Positions 1-6,766 of a DNA stretch of 51,859 nt are shown one piece after another. Each line of letters opens with the position of its first letter. The first letter of the stretch is position 1. Location: contig DAISIL010000019.1 in assembly GCA_036822015.1 (NCBI GenBank), forward strand, positions 1 to 51,859. The letters run 5' to 3'. The translations under genes were made by a program, and so were the position numbers. The notes below the pieces were generated by a model. The model searched no databases, was not told the origin of the DNA, and was given only the letters and a program-made list of their open reading frames with translations. The DNA is from DAISIL01 sp036822015 (lineage in GTDB: Bacteria; Bacteroidota; Bacteroidia; Cytophagales; Bernardetiaceae).

Positions 1-178
1 TCACTTGTTTCTTCTTCCTACACACCTTACCAAAGAGAAATAAAAGGAGACAAATGAAAAAAAATATACACACAAAACACTGATTTAAAATAACTTAGAT
101 ACTTAACATCAACATTTTTTTTTCAAATGAACAAAAACAAAAAACGTATAACCACCCTAAAATTCAGCCAAAAACGTT

Positions 179-186
179 TATATTTG
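179..186 (+). promoter_or_regulatory. Bacteroidota -7 box upstream of pcrB
   Basis: TATATTTG matches the Bacteroidota -7 consensus TAnnTTTG. It ends five bases before the ATG at 192, so transcription would start at or very near the start codon. I see no clear TTG-type -33 element at the usual distance. Confidence 0.5.
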
Positions 187-191
187 CTTTT

Positions 192-920
192 ATGCTCCAA
201 TCGCTCCTACAGCCTGCTCCGCCCCGCCTCGTTTGGCTCATCGACCCTGATGGCAAAAAAAATACCACCTTGCACCTGCTCCCACAACTCCCCCCCGAGC
301 AGCACCCCGATTGCTTTTTGGTGGGTGGCAGCCTACTTTGGGAGGATCGCCTGGAGGAGACGCTGGATTTTTTGCGCACCCACAGCACACGCCCACGGGT
401 GATCTTTCCGGGGAATGCCTTTCAGATTTCGGGGAAAGCGGATGCCCTGCTGTTTTTGTCTTTGATTTCGGGGCGTAATCCCGAGTGGCTCATCGGGCAA
501 CACGTCCTGGCTGCTCCTCGCATTGGCCAAGCGGGTTTGCCCACCATCCCGACGGGCTATCTGCTCGTGGATGGTGGGCGCAACACCGCCGTACATTATC
601 TGACCCAAACCCAAGCCATCCCCCGCGACAAGCCCGAGCTTGCTGCTGCTACGGCACTGGCCGGGCAGTTCCTGGGGCAGCAGCTCATCTACCTCGAAGC
701 AGGAAGTGGAGCAAGTTTGCCCGTGCCGCCAGAGATGATTCGGCGGGTCAGTGAAACGGTACGTATTCCGGTATGGGTAGGTGGAGGCATCGCGACACCC
801 GAGCTGGCCCAGGAAGCCTGGGCCAGTGGGGCCAGTGCCGTTGTTGTGGGGAGTGCCTTAGAAAAAAATCCCGAGGCTTTCCACAATTTCTGGTTAGCTA
901 AGCAGTCCTGCTTGCCCTAG
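192..920 (+). CDS. pcrB: Geranylgeranylglyceryl/heptaprenylglyceryl phosphate synthase family (PcrB)
   Basis: A 242-residue TIM-barrel enzyme of the PcrB/GGGPS family, which joins a polyprenyl diphosphate to sn-glycerol-1-phosphate through an ether bond. Family hallmarks are visible: an early DPDGK, GGSLLWED near residue 45, FPGN near 74, YLEAGSGA near 170 and the phosphate-binding VGGGI near 196. The length is normal. The ATG at 192 is chosen because a good -7 box lies just before it and the protein starts in register with the first strand (LVWLIDPDGK). Bacterial members in Bacteroidota resemble the archaeal group II enzymes; the prenyl chain length cannot be read from sequence alone. Its stop codon overlaps that of the convergent HiPIP gene within the palindrome CTAG. 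Confidence 0.9.
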   Translation: MLQSLLQPAPPRLVWLIDPDGKKNTTLHLLPQLPPEQHPDCFLVGGSLLWEDRLEETLDFLRTHSTRPRVIFPGNAFQISGKADALLFLSLISGRNPEWLIGQHVLAAPRIGQAGLPTIPTGYLLVDGGRNTAVHYLTQTQAIPRDKPELAAATALAGQFLGQQLIYLEAGSGASLPVPPEMIRRVSETVRIPVWVGGGIATPELAQEAWASGASAVVVGSALEKNPEAFHNFWLAKQSCLP

Positions 921-1243
921 CTGGCATTGGTGAACCACGAAGTGCAATAGCCCTTCGGGTGGACGGGACCACCAAAAAGCTGACAGCCGCCACAAGACCC
1001 AGCCTCGGCGGGAGCTTTCCAGAACTTACAGTTGAGGCAGTTTTTGTCTTTTTCGGGAGATTGGGCAACGTAATTCATGCCCTCGCGCTTCTTGCGCTCA
1101 AGCTCCGATACGCCGCTCAGATCATCACAGGCATTGGCAGCTAGCTCACTACCAGCCCCTCCGCAGGCGGTCATCAAACCCGCAGGTACAGCGGCCAGCC
1201 CGATAATGGCGGCCCCACGCAACAAAAATTCTTTACGATTCAT
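917..1243 (-). CDS. High-potential iron-sulfur protein (HiPIP)-like lipoprotein
   Basis: A 108-residue protein with an N-terminal RKEFLLRG stretch, a hydrophobic segment and a lipobox-like LMTAC ending at Cys27, so it is probably a lipoprotein outside the cytoplasmic membrane. The C-terminal half carries Cys69, Cys72, Cys87 and Cys100, spaced as the four ligands of a HiPIP [4Fe-4S] cluster (Cx2C, then Cys residues 15 and 13 further on), with aromatic residues around them (CKFW, TSWF). HiPIPs are soluble high-potential electron carriers; here a membrane-anchored form is inferred. The N-terminus resembles a Tat signal but lacks the twin arginine, having a single Arg-Lys pair. An extra Cys84 in SCGGC could compete as a ligand. 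Confidence 0.8.
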   Translation of the reverse strand: MNRKEFLLRGAAIIGLAAVPAGLMTACGGAGSELAANACDDLSGVSELERKKREGMNYVAQSPEKDKNCLNCKFWKAPAEAGSCGGCQLFGGPVHPKGYCTSWFTNAS

Positions 1244-1284
1244 AAAACAAGTGGTTTTAGCTTACATTTGAGCTAGCAAGAACG

Positions 1285-1292
1285 TAAATTTA
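1285..1292 (-). promoter_or_regulatory. Possible -7 box for the HiPIP gene
   Basis: TAAATTTA, read on the minus strand, is one base off TAnnTTTG and lies about 42 bases upstream of the HiPIP start. The motif is palindromic, so its strand is uncertain. A forward TACATTTG at 1263-1270 could instead drive the CoA-binding gene at 1347. Confidence 0.3.
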
Positions 1293-1346
1293 TCCATACA
1301 TTTTTCATACAAAATTCGCTTTCCATCAGACAAAAAGAAAAATCTT

Positions 1347-1730
1347 ATGCCCACCACCCTCGTACTCGGAGCAAGTAGCAATCCAGGGCGTGTCGCTTAC
1401 CAGGCCATACACGAACTCAAAGCAGCCCGGGAAGACCTCATACTGATTGGCTTACGCCCAGATACCGTCGCGGAGCAGCGCATCTTGACCCCCAAAGACG
1501 ACCTAAGCCAGCTTCCGCCCATCGACACCCTGACCCTTTATGTGGGGCCCCAAAACCAGGCCTTCTGGTATGATTTCATCCTGGATGCCAAGCCCAAGCG
1601 TGTGATCTTCAACCCAGGCACAGAAAACCCCGAACTCGAAGAGCGTTTGCGGGCAGCTAACATCGGCGTTTTGCGGGCTTGTACCCTCGTTTTGCTTACT
1701 TTGGGGCAATATCAAACAGACTTCGATTGA
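1347..1730 (+). CDS. CoA-binding domain protein (YccU-like)
   Basis: A 127-residue single-domain Rossmann-fold protein. It opens with LVLGASSNPGRVAYQAI, the nucleotide-binding turn of the CoA-binding family (related to YccU and the N-terminal part of succinyl-CoA ligases), and contains KRVIFNPGTENPELEE near residues 78-93, where the family has its VWFQPG-type motif. The length fits a stand-alone CoA-binding protein. Biological role unknown. It precedes the uridine kinase gene by 28 bases, but that gene has its own promoter inside the 3' end of this one, so they need not be one operon. Confidence 0.8.
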   Translation: MPTTLVLGASSNPGRVAYQAIHELKAAREDLILIGLRPDTVAEQRILTPKDDLSQLPPIDTLTLYVGPQNQAFWYDFILDAKPKRVIFNPGTENPELEERLRAANIGVLRACTLVLLTLGQYQTDFD

Positions 1731-1755
1731 AGTTCATCCGATTTTAGTATCTTTG
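1727..1755 (+). promoter_or_regulatory. Promoter for udk (TTG...TATCTTTG)
   Basis: TTG at 1727-1729, an 18-base spacer and TATCTTTG at 1748-1755 match the Bacteroidota sigma-A promoter. The ATG of udk is at 1759, three bases after the box, which implies a leaderless transcript. The -33 element overlaps the end of the upstream CDS. Confidence 0.65.
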
Positions 1756-1758
1756 CTT

Positions 1759-2388
1759 ATGCGTTCAAAACCATACATGATTGGTATTATGGGGGGGAGC
1801 GGTTCGGGAAAGAGCTACTTTCTGCATCGTCTGCTCGAGCGTCTGGGGGAGCAGCACGTATCGCTGGTCTCCCAGGACAACTACTATCGTCCCCTCGACG
1901 AACACCCCCTCGACGAGAATGGGGTGCGTAACTTTGACCTTCCGGAGTCGATCGACTTTACCGCCTACAACGCCGACGTAGATCGCCTGATCGCGGGGGA
2001 GGCCGTTACGCGGCAGGAGTACACCTTTAATAACACAGCCCGCAGTCCCAAACAAATTCACGTGGCATCGCGTCCGGCCGTTGTCTTAGAGGGCTTGTAT
2101 GTCTTGCATCCCAAAAGTTTGCCCGAGCGCATTGATTGTAAGGTGTTTGTGGAGGCACCCTATCCCGTGATGATCCGGCGAAGGATTTTACGCGATTATC
2201 AAGAACGTGGCTACCGCCTCGACGATGTCCTGTATCGCTACGAAAACCACGTCATGCCAGCTTTTGAGCGATACTTGCAACCGCTAAAGGCACAAGCACA
2301 TCTGGTCATCCCCAACTACAACACCATTGATGTCGCTCTTGATGTCCTGGCCAACCACATTGAAGCCAAAATAAAATTGTACGTATGA
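1759..2388 (+). CDS. udk: Uridine kinase
   Basis: A 209-residue P-loop kinase that phosphorylates uridine and cytidine in pyrimidine salvage. The Walker A motif GGSGSGKS is at residues 12-19, followed by SQDNYY, the family's substrate-site motif, and FDLPESIDF. RRILRDYQERGY near residue 138 is the lid-region motif of uridine kinases. A TTG six bases upstream is in frame but lies inside the -7 promoter element, so the ATG at 1759 is preferred. The stop overlaps the next start in ATGA, suggesting translational coupling to the TrkA-like gene. Confidence 0.93.
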   Translation: MRSKPYMIGIMGGSGSGKSYFLHRLLERLGEQHVSLVSQDNYYRPLDEHPLDENGVRNFDLPESIDFTAYNADVDRLIAGEAVTRQEYTFNNTARSPKQIHVASRPAVVLEGLYVLHPKSLPERIDCKVFVEAPYPVMIRRRILRDYQERGYRLDDVLYRYENHVMPAFERYLQPLKAQAHLVIPNYNTIDVALDVLANHIEAKIKLYV

Positions 2389-3074
2389 ATAGGTTTGCTG
2401 TCATTGGTTTAGGACATTTCGGTTATGCCGTTGCCCGCAATCTGGCCCTGCGTGGGGCCGAAGTGCTGGCCATTGATTGCGATATGGAGCGCGTGGATCT
2501 GGTCAAAGATGAAGTAGCTTATGCCGTCATGCTGGATGCCACCGACATCAAAGCCCTCAACTCGCAGGGTATCCGCAACATGGATGCCGTCCTGGTAGCC
2601 ATCGGCGAAAACACCGAAGGACTACTCATGACCACCGTCCAACTCCTCGAACTCAAAGTTAAGCGTATCATCGCCCGAGCCATGTCGCAGCAACAGCGCA
2701 TGATCCTCGAAAAACTAGGTGTGCGGGAGATCCTCTCCCCCGAAGATGAAGTAGGCAAGATCGTCGCCGAAAGCCTCATCAACCCCAACATGAAGGCTTT
2801 CTTGCCCCTGCCAGATGATTTTTCTATCGTCGAAATCAAAGCACCCCGACGGATCATCAACCGACCCGTAGAAAAAATTGGCTTCTCCGATAACTACGAT
2901 CTCCAACTGATCGCTGTCAAGCGGCGATACGAAGAGTACAACGACGGGCAAAAAGCCTATGTCCAGCACCTGATCGACCGCCCCAAAATGGATATGGTCA
3001 TCGAAAATACCGACGAACTGATCGTAATGGGAAAATCTTATGACCTCGAAAAATTTATTCAACTCAACAATTAA
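2385..3074 (+). CDS. TrkA/KtrA-type potassium uptake regulatory protein
   Basis: A 229-residue cytoplasmic RCK protein. GLGHFG at 8-13 and the acidic strand end AIDCD form the NAD(H)/ATP-binding Rossmann fold of TrkA-N (about residues 1-120). The C-terminal part (about 140-225), with VEIKAPRRIINRPV and NTDELIVMG, matches TrkA-C. Such proteins gate TrkH/KtrB potassium channels in response to nucleotides. The single RCK pair and short length fit KtrA rather than the double-length TrkA of enterobacteria. No channel gene is in the window, so its partner lies elsewhere. The start overlaps the udk stop by four bases. Confidence 0.9.
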   Translation: MNRFAVIGLGHFGYAVARNLALRGAEVLAIDCDMERVDLVKDEVAYAVMLDATDIKALNSQGIRNMDAVLVAIGENTEGLLMTTVQLLELKVKRIIARAMSQQQRMILEKLGVREILSPEDEVGKIVAESLINPNMKAFLPLPDDFSIVEIKAPRRIINRPVEKIGFSDNYDLQLIAVKRRYEEYNDGQKAYVQHLIDRPKMDMVIENTDELIVMGKSYDLEKFIQLNN

Positions 3075-3609
3075 AACTAAGCTCAAGACGCTCCTCCTGG
3101 GGCTGCTCTGCCTGCTCTGTGCCTGTACGATACCACCCGAGAAGCGCGTCGCTACGCCCGAAGTTGTGGAGGAGGTAGAAAACCGCAAAATTCTTCGGCT
3201 CTCCGATGCCCAGATCGTCAGTGGGGCGCAGCGTTGGGGAAGCCTTCTAGCCAATCAACTCAACACCCTCGACAGCCTGCCTTTGGGTCTCCTCTCCGTG
3301 GCCCAGACCTGGCCCGATTCTATCTCCGAGATGATCCAAAACGTGTACATCCACAGCGATACGACCCAAGCCCGATTTCCCAAAGAAGCCGTCGTACTGA
3401 AGGCGTATTTCTCTGCCCCGGATTCTGTGCCGTTGGAGGACAACATCCAGAAAATCAACGATCAGGATGCCTTGCTTTATACCCGCCCGTACTACCGCCA
3501 GGATACGCTCTACCGCGTGGCCAGCTTGCTGCTCTCACGGGCAGGCGTGATACAAGCCGTCGGTGCCGAGGAGCGCAAAGCCCGCAAGAAGCGTTTTTCG
3601 GGTAAATGA
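3040..3609 (+). CDS. Lipoprotein of unknown function
   Basis: A 189-residue protein with a Lys-containing N-terminus, a leucine-rich hydrophobic stretch (about 17-28) and a lipobox-like LLCAC ending at Cys29, so a lipoprotein is inferred. The mature part contains ILRLSDAQIVSGAQRWG and ends in a basic tail (RKARKKRFSGK). I do not recognise a catalytic motif. The ATG at 3040 lies inside the end of the TrkA-like gene (35-base overlap). No later ATG would keep the signal peptide, so this start is likely right. Its stop overlaps the next start in ATGA, placing it in the udk-trkA-lipoprotein-FemAB run. Confidence 0.7.
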   Translation: MTSKNLFNSTIKTKLKTLLLGLLCLLCACTIPPEKRVATPEVVEEVENRKILRLSDAQIVSGAQRWGSLLANQLNTLDSLPLGLLSVAQTWPDSISEMIQNVYIHSDTTQARFPKEAVVLKAYFSAPDSVPLEDNIQKINDQDALLYTRPYYRQDTLYRVASLLLSRAGVIQAVGAEERKARKKRFSGK

Positions 3610-4550
3610 TCGCTTTGCTGCATCGGGCGCAAATTCAGGACAAGGCTTGGGATGATTGTGTACGTCAGGCGCAGTTGCCCCTGCCCTATGCCGAAGCCTG
3701 GTACCTCGATGTGGTAAGCCCGGGCTGGGCTGGGGTCGTTAAGCGCGGCGCGGGTAAGTCGTATGAAGCCGTCTTGCCGCTGCCGCTGGCCCGTAGCTAC
3801 GGGATCACGTATATCAAGCAGCCGCTTTTTGCGCAGCAGCTAGGTTTTTTTTCGCGGGAGCCACTGACTTCGTCCGAGCAAACTGATTTTTTGTCCATCG
3901 TACAAAAGCAGTACGCCTACATCGCCGACTATGCCTTCAATACACAAGATGGTCTCTTTGGCGGTCTGCCTGGCACACCACACCAGACACACTACCTCCC
4001 CCTATCCCGTCCTTATGCTGACCTTCGTCGGGGCTACAGGGCAGATCGTCGGGCGCGTTTGCGGCAGGCTTCGGGAAATAAGATGGTACAAGCCCATCGC
4101 ATAGATGCCTTAGCGGAGATGTTTCGTTGTACGGCAGCCAAAGGCATCCAGGGTGGGGTTTCACCGAAGGCATACGCGCTGCTGCGGCGGCTCTTTGCGG
4201 CGGCCGAGCGCAGGGCTTGCAGCCAACTGTACTACACCCTTGACCGGCACGGAACACCCGAGGCAGGGGCGTGGTTTTTGTTTGGGCAAAGGCAGATTAT
4301 CTATCTCTTCAATGCTGCCTGGCCAGCCGCTCGCAAAAACAACGGGCGTAGCTTTATCCTGGATCAAATCATCCAGCAGTACGCCCAAACGCCGTATGTC
4401 CTTGACTTTGAAAGTGCGCAGCTTGCCCAGATCGCAGATTTTTACGTCAGTTTTGGCAGCCAGGCGATGCCGTTTTGGCAATGGCACCACAACGCCCTGC
4501 CGCCCTGGATCAATGCCCTCAAAGGCTTTCGGGCGCGTTGGCGGGCTTAA
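3606..4550 (+). CDS. FemAB/GNAT-like acyltransferase-fold protein
   Basis: A 314-residue protein with the layout of FemAB-like GNAT proteins: an N-terminal half beginning with a LPLPYAEAWYLDVV segment, and a second half with a GAWFLFGQRQIIYLFNAAW strand pair and RSFILDQIIQQYAQTPYVLDFE, typical of the second GNAT lobe. Related proteins transfer aminoacyl or acyl groups in the envelope or cytoplasm; the substrate here is unknown. The start overlaps the upstream stop (ATGA). The stop TAA shares the palindrome TTAA with the stop of the convergent DUF4290 gene. Confidence 0.7.
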   Translation: MIALLHRAQIQDKAWDDCVRQAQLPLPYAEAWYLDVVSPGWAGVVKRGAGKSYEAVLPLPLARSYGITYIKQPLFAQQLGFFSREPLTSSEQTDFLSIVQKQYAYIADYAFNTQDGLFGGLPGTPHQTHYLPLSRPYADLRRGYRADRRARLRQASGNKMVQAHRIDALAEMFRCTAAKGIQGGVSPKAYALLRRLFAAAERRACSQLYYTLDRHGTPEAGAWFLFGQRQIIYLFNAAWPAARKNNGRSFILDQIIQQYAQTPYVLDFESAQLAQIADFYVSFGSQAMPFWQWHHNALPPWINALKGFRARWRA

Positions 4551-5224
4551 TGGCGGTTGCGTCGTCGGCCACGGCGGCGGTTGTTGCCTGATCCGCGCTG
4601 CCGCTCACGCTCGTGTTGGGGTTGAGCTTGGGGCGGATGTTGGTGGGGCATGGGCGGATGCTGCTGTCCGCTCAACTCAAAAAGTCGAAGTTCTTTGACG
4701 GTCTCGGGGCTAACGGTGATGGCTCCCTTCGACATCTTGACGATTTCCTTCAAGACAGATTCGTCCGTGATGCTGTCTTTTTTGTTCTTGCTATAAAAAC
4801 TTTTCATCAGTCGCCCGATATAGGCTACGGCATCAATTTGCTCTTCGCTGCCAGGCTCGAGGGCTGCGGCTCTGTCGATGAGGCGTTGGAGGTTGCGCCC
4901 GTAATGACGATACATGAGGGGGGTTCGGGTGGGGTCGATGCGCTGGGGTTTTTTGTGGAGGACTTCGGGGTCAGGGGCGGGGAACTCGCTATCTATGTCG
5001 AGGGTAAATCCGGTCATTTGGTGGAGGTGATCCCAGAGGCGTTGGGTGGACTCGGGGTTTTCGCCGGTGTTGGGGTTGAGCTGCCGCATGAGGTTGATGA
5101 GGACATTGGCGGCCTGGGTGCGCTCCTCTCGGTCTTCGATCTTGACCACGTGCGCGGCCAGCTTGTGAACGTTTCGCCCGTACTCCCGCAGTTCAAGGGG
5201 GCCGCGCTCACTGTTGTACTCCAT
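4547..5224 (-). CDS. DUF4290 family protein
   Basis: A 225-residue protein matching DUF4290, a family found almost only in Bacteroidota. It starts MEYNSERGPLELREYGRN, the usual family N-terminus, and repeats the motif as MYRHYGRNLQRLID near residue 105, pointing to an internal duplication. Helical segments follow up to about 185. The last 35-40 residues are low complexity, rich in Q, P, H, R and N, ending in GNNRRRGRRRNRH, which could bind nucleic acid. The reading frame extends 20 codons upstream, but the family start is MEYN at 5224. A -7 box lies about 50 bases upstream. Function unknown. Confidence 0.88.
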   Translation of the reverse strand: MEYNSERGPLELREYGRNVHKLAAHVVKIEDREERTQAANVLINLMRQLNPNTGENPESTQRLWDHLHQMTGFTLDIDSEFPAPDPEVLHKKPQRIDPTRTPLMYRHYGRNLQRLIDRAAALEPGSEEQIDAVAYIGRLMKSFYSKNKKDSITDESVLKEIVKMSKGAITVSPETVKELRLFELSGQQHPPMPHQHPPQAQPQHERERQRGSGNNRRRGRRRNRH

Positions 5225-5273
5225 TAGGCTTGAGTGCATAACAAAAAAAGAAATTGGGGGTTTGATTGGATAG

Positions 5274-5281
5274 CAAAGATA
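5274..5281 (-). promoter_or_regulatory. Promoter for the DUF4290 gene
   Basis: TATCTTTG read on the minus strand, with TTG at 5301-5299 about 17 bases further upstream. The predicted transcript begins near 5267, giving a leader of roughly 43 bases. The -33 element overlaps the first codons of the divergent epimerase gene. Confidence 0.6.
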
Positions 5282-5292
5282 CAAAAAAACTC

Positions 5293-6210
5293 ATGGAACA
5301 ATCCGTATTGATTACGGGCGGCACAGGCACAGTCGGGCAACGGCTCACTTTTTGGCTCCAGCAGGCCGGTTATCGGGTAAGTTATCTGACCCGCGATCTA
5401 CACCAACCAGCCCCAGCAGGGGTACGGCTTTGGCATTGGCAACCCCGAGATTATCAGATGGATGCCGAGGCACTCAAAGACGTAGATCACATCATCCACC
5501 TGGCAGGGGCCGGCATCGCCGATCAGCGTTGGACAGAAGACCGCAAACACGTCATTCTCAAAAGCCGTACCCAAACGGCAGCACTCCTGAACCACTACCT
5601 CCAAAAGACACCCAACCGTGTGAAGTCTTTTATCTCCGCTTCTGGTATCTCCCGCTACGGGTTGGATACAGGCGACCGTTGGTTACAAGAAGACGACGCA
5701 CCGGCTGATGATTTTGTGGCGCGGGTAGTCGTCGCCTGGGAAAACGAAGCCCAGCAGATCGCCGCTTTGGGCTACCGCGTAGCAGCCCTACGCCTGGGGG
5801 TCGTGCTAAGTCCGAAGGGCGGGGCCCTCGAAAAACTTGCTACGCCCGTCAAGCTCTGGGTGGGCGCACCCCTCGGAGACGGCCGGCAGTACGTCTCCTG
5901 GGTACACCTGGACGACGTATGCCAGGCCTTCATCTTTGCTTTGCAAAACGAAACCATCACGGGCGCCTATCACATCGCGGCCCCAAATCCGGTAACCAAC
6001 GCCGTCCTGACCCAAAAGATCGCCAAGGTGCTGGGCAAGCCACTCCTGGCACCCAACGTACCCGCTTTTGCCCTCAAGTTTATCCTGGGTGATATGGCTG
6101 ATCTGGTGTTGGGCAGCAACCGCGTCTCCTCCGAAAAGATACGCCAGGCGGGTTTTAGCTTCACCTACACCCAGGTAGAAAAAGCCCTTCAAGACCTCCT
6201 CAACAAATAA
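5293..6210 (+). CDS. TIGR01777 family NAD-dependent epimerase (YfcH-like)
   Basis: A 305-residue extended-SDR protein. The N-terminal VLITGGTGTVGQRL is the dinucleotide-binding turn. IIHLAGAGIADQRW and SASGISRYG are typical of the TIGR01777 family (YfcH; in eukaryotes SDR39U1). The C-terminal piece (about 235-305, containing GKPLLAPNVPAFALKFILGDMADLVLGSNRV) is the DUF1731 domain of this family. The substrate is not established. An in-frame start at 5266 exists, but the ATG at 5293 places the Rossmann strand at the usual distance from the N-terminus. Confidence 0.9.
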   Translation: MEQSVLITGGTGTVGQRLTFWLQQAGYRVSYLTRDLHQPAPAGVRLWHWQPRDYQMDAEALKDVDHIIHLAGAGIADQRWTEDRKHVILKSRTQTAALLNHYLQKTPNRVKSFISASGISRYGLDTGDRWLQEDDAPADDFVARVVVAWENEAQQIAALGYRVAALRLGVVLSPKGGALEKLATPVKLWVGAPLGDGRQYVSWVHLDDVCQAFIFALQNETITGAYHIAAPNPVTNAVLTQKIAKVLGKPLLAPNVPAFALKFILGDMADLVLGSNRVSSEKIRQAGFSFTYTQVEKALQDLLNK

Positions 6211-6231
6211 ACCCCCAGCAGCCGATCACCC

Positions 6232-6681
6232 ATGACCCGTTTTGCTATCCGACAGGTGGCCCACCAAAGCCCCGACTACATCGCCACTGTTCAGCTACGG
6301 CAGGACATCTTACGCACGCCGCTGGGGCTGGTTTTTGGGGAAGATGACCTTGCCCGAGAAGCCGATCAATGGCACTACGGCCTCTGGAAAGATGACCAAC
6401 TACTGGCCTGCCTCGTGATCGTACCACTGCCCGAGCGCACCTGGAAAATGCGTCAGGTGGCCGTCCAGTCGCGCTGGCAGGGCAAAGGCATCGGGCAGCA
6501 GCTCGTCCGGCATATCGAAGCCCTAGCCCTGACCCAGGGCGTAGCACGTATAGCCCTACACGCCCGCGCCAATGTTGTTCCGTTTTATGAGAAGCTCGGA
6601 TATGCCCTCGTAGGAGAGCCATTTACCGAGGTGGGTATCCCCCACCGCAAGATGGAAAAACACCTGCCGCTTGCGTTTTGA
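6232..6681 (+). CDS. GNAT family N-acetyltransferase
   Basis: A 149-residue single GNAT domain. The acetyl-CoA loop is visible as VQSRWQGKGIGQQLV (about 83-97), preceded by the strand MRQVAV, with VVPFYEKLGYALVGEPF near the C-terminus forming the last conserved motif. It resembles the ElaA and YjcF group of small acetyltransferases. Substrate unknown. It lies 21 bases after the epimerase gene and may be co-transcribed with it. Confidence 0.85.
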   Translation: MTRFAIRQVAHQSPDYIATVQLRQDILRTPLGLVFGEDDLAREADQWHYGLWKDDQLLACLVIVPLPERTWKMRQVAVQSRWQGKGIGQQLVRHIEALALTQGVARIALHARANVVPFYEKLGYALVGEPFTEVGIPHRKMEKHLPLAF

Positions 6682-6732
6682 ATACGCATCTCAAAGACAA
6701 TCGCAGAGACTGCTTAGGGAGTTGCTCTAATT

Positions 6733-6763
6733 TTGAAAACCTCCCTGGTTTTTCCTATTTTCA
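6733..6763 (+). promoter_or_regulatory. Possible promoter for recJ
   Basis: TTG at 6733-6735, a 20-base spacer and TATTTTCA at 6756-6763 fit the Bacteroidota layout with an imperfect -7 box. The recJ ATG at 6767 follows three bases later. Confidence 0.4.
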
Positions 6764-6766
6764 CGT

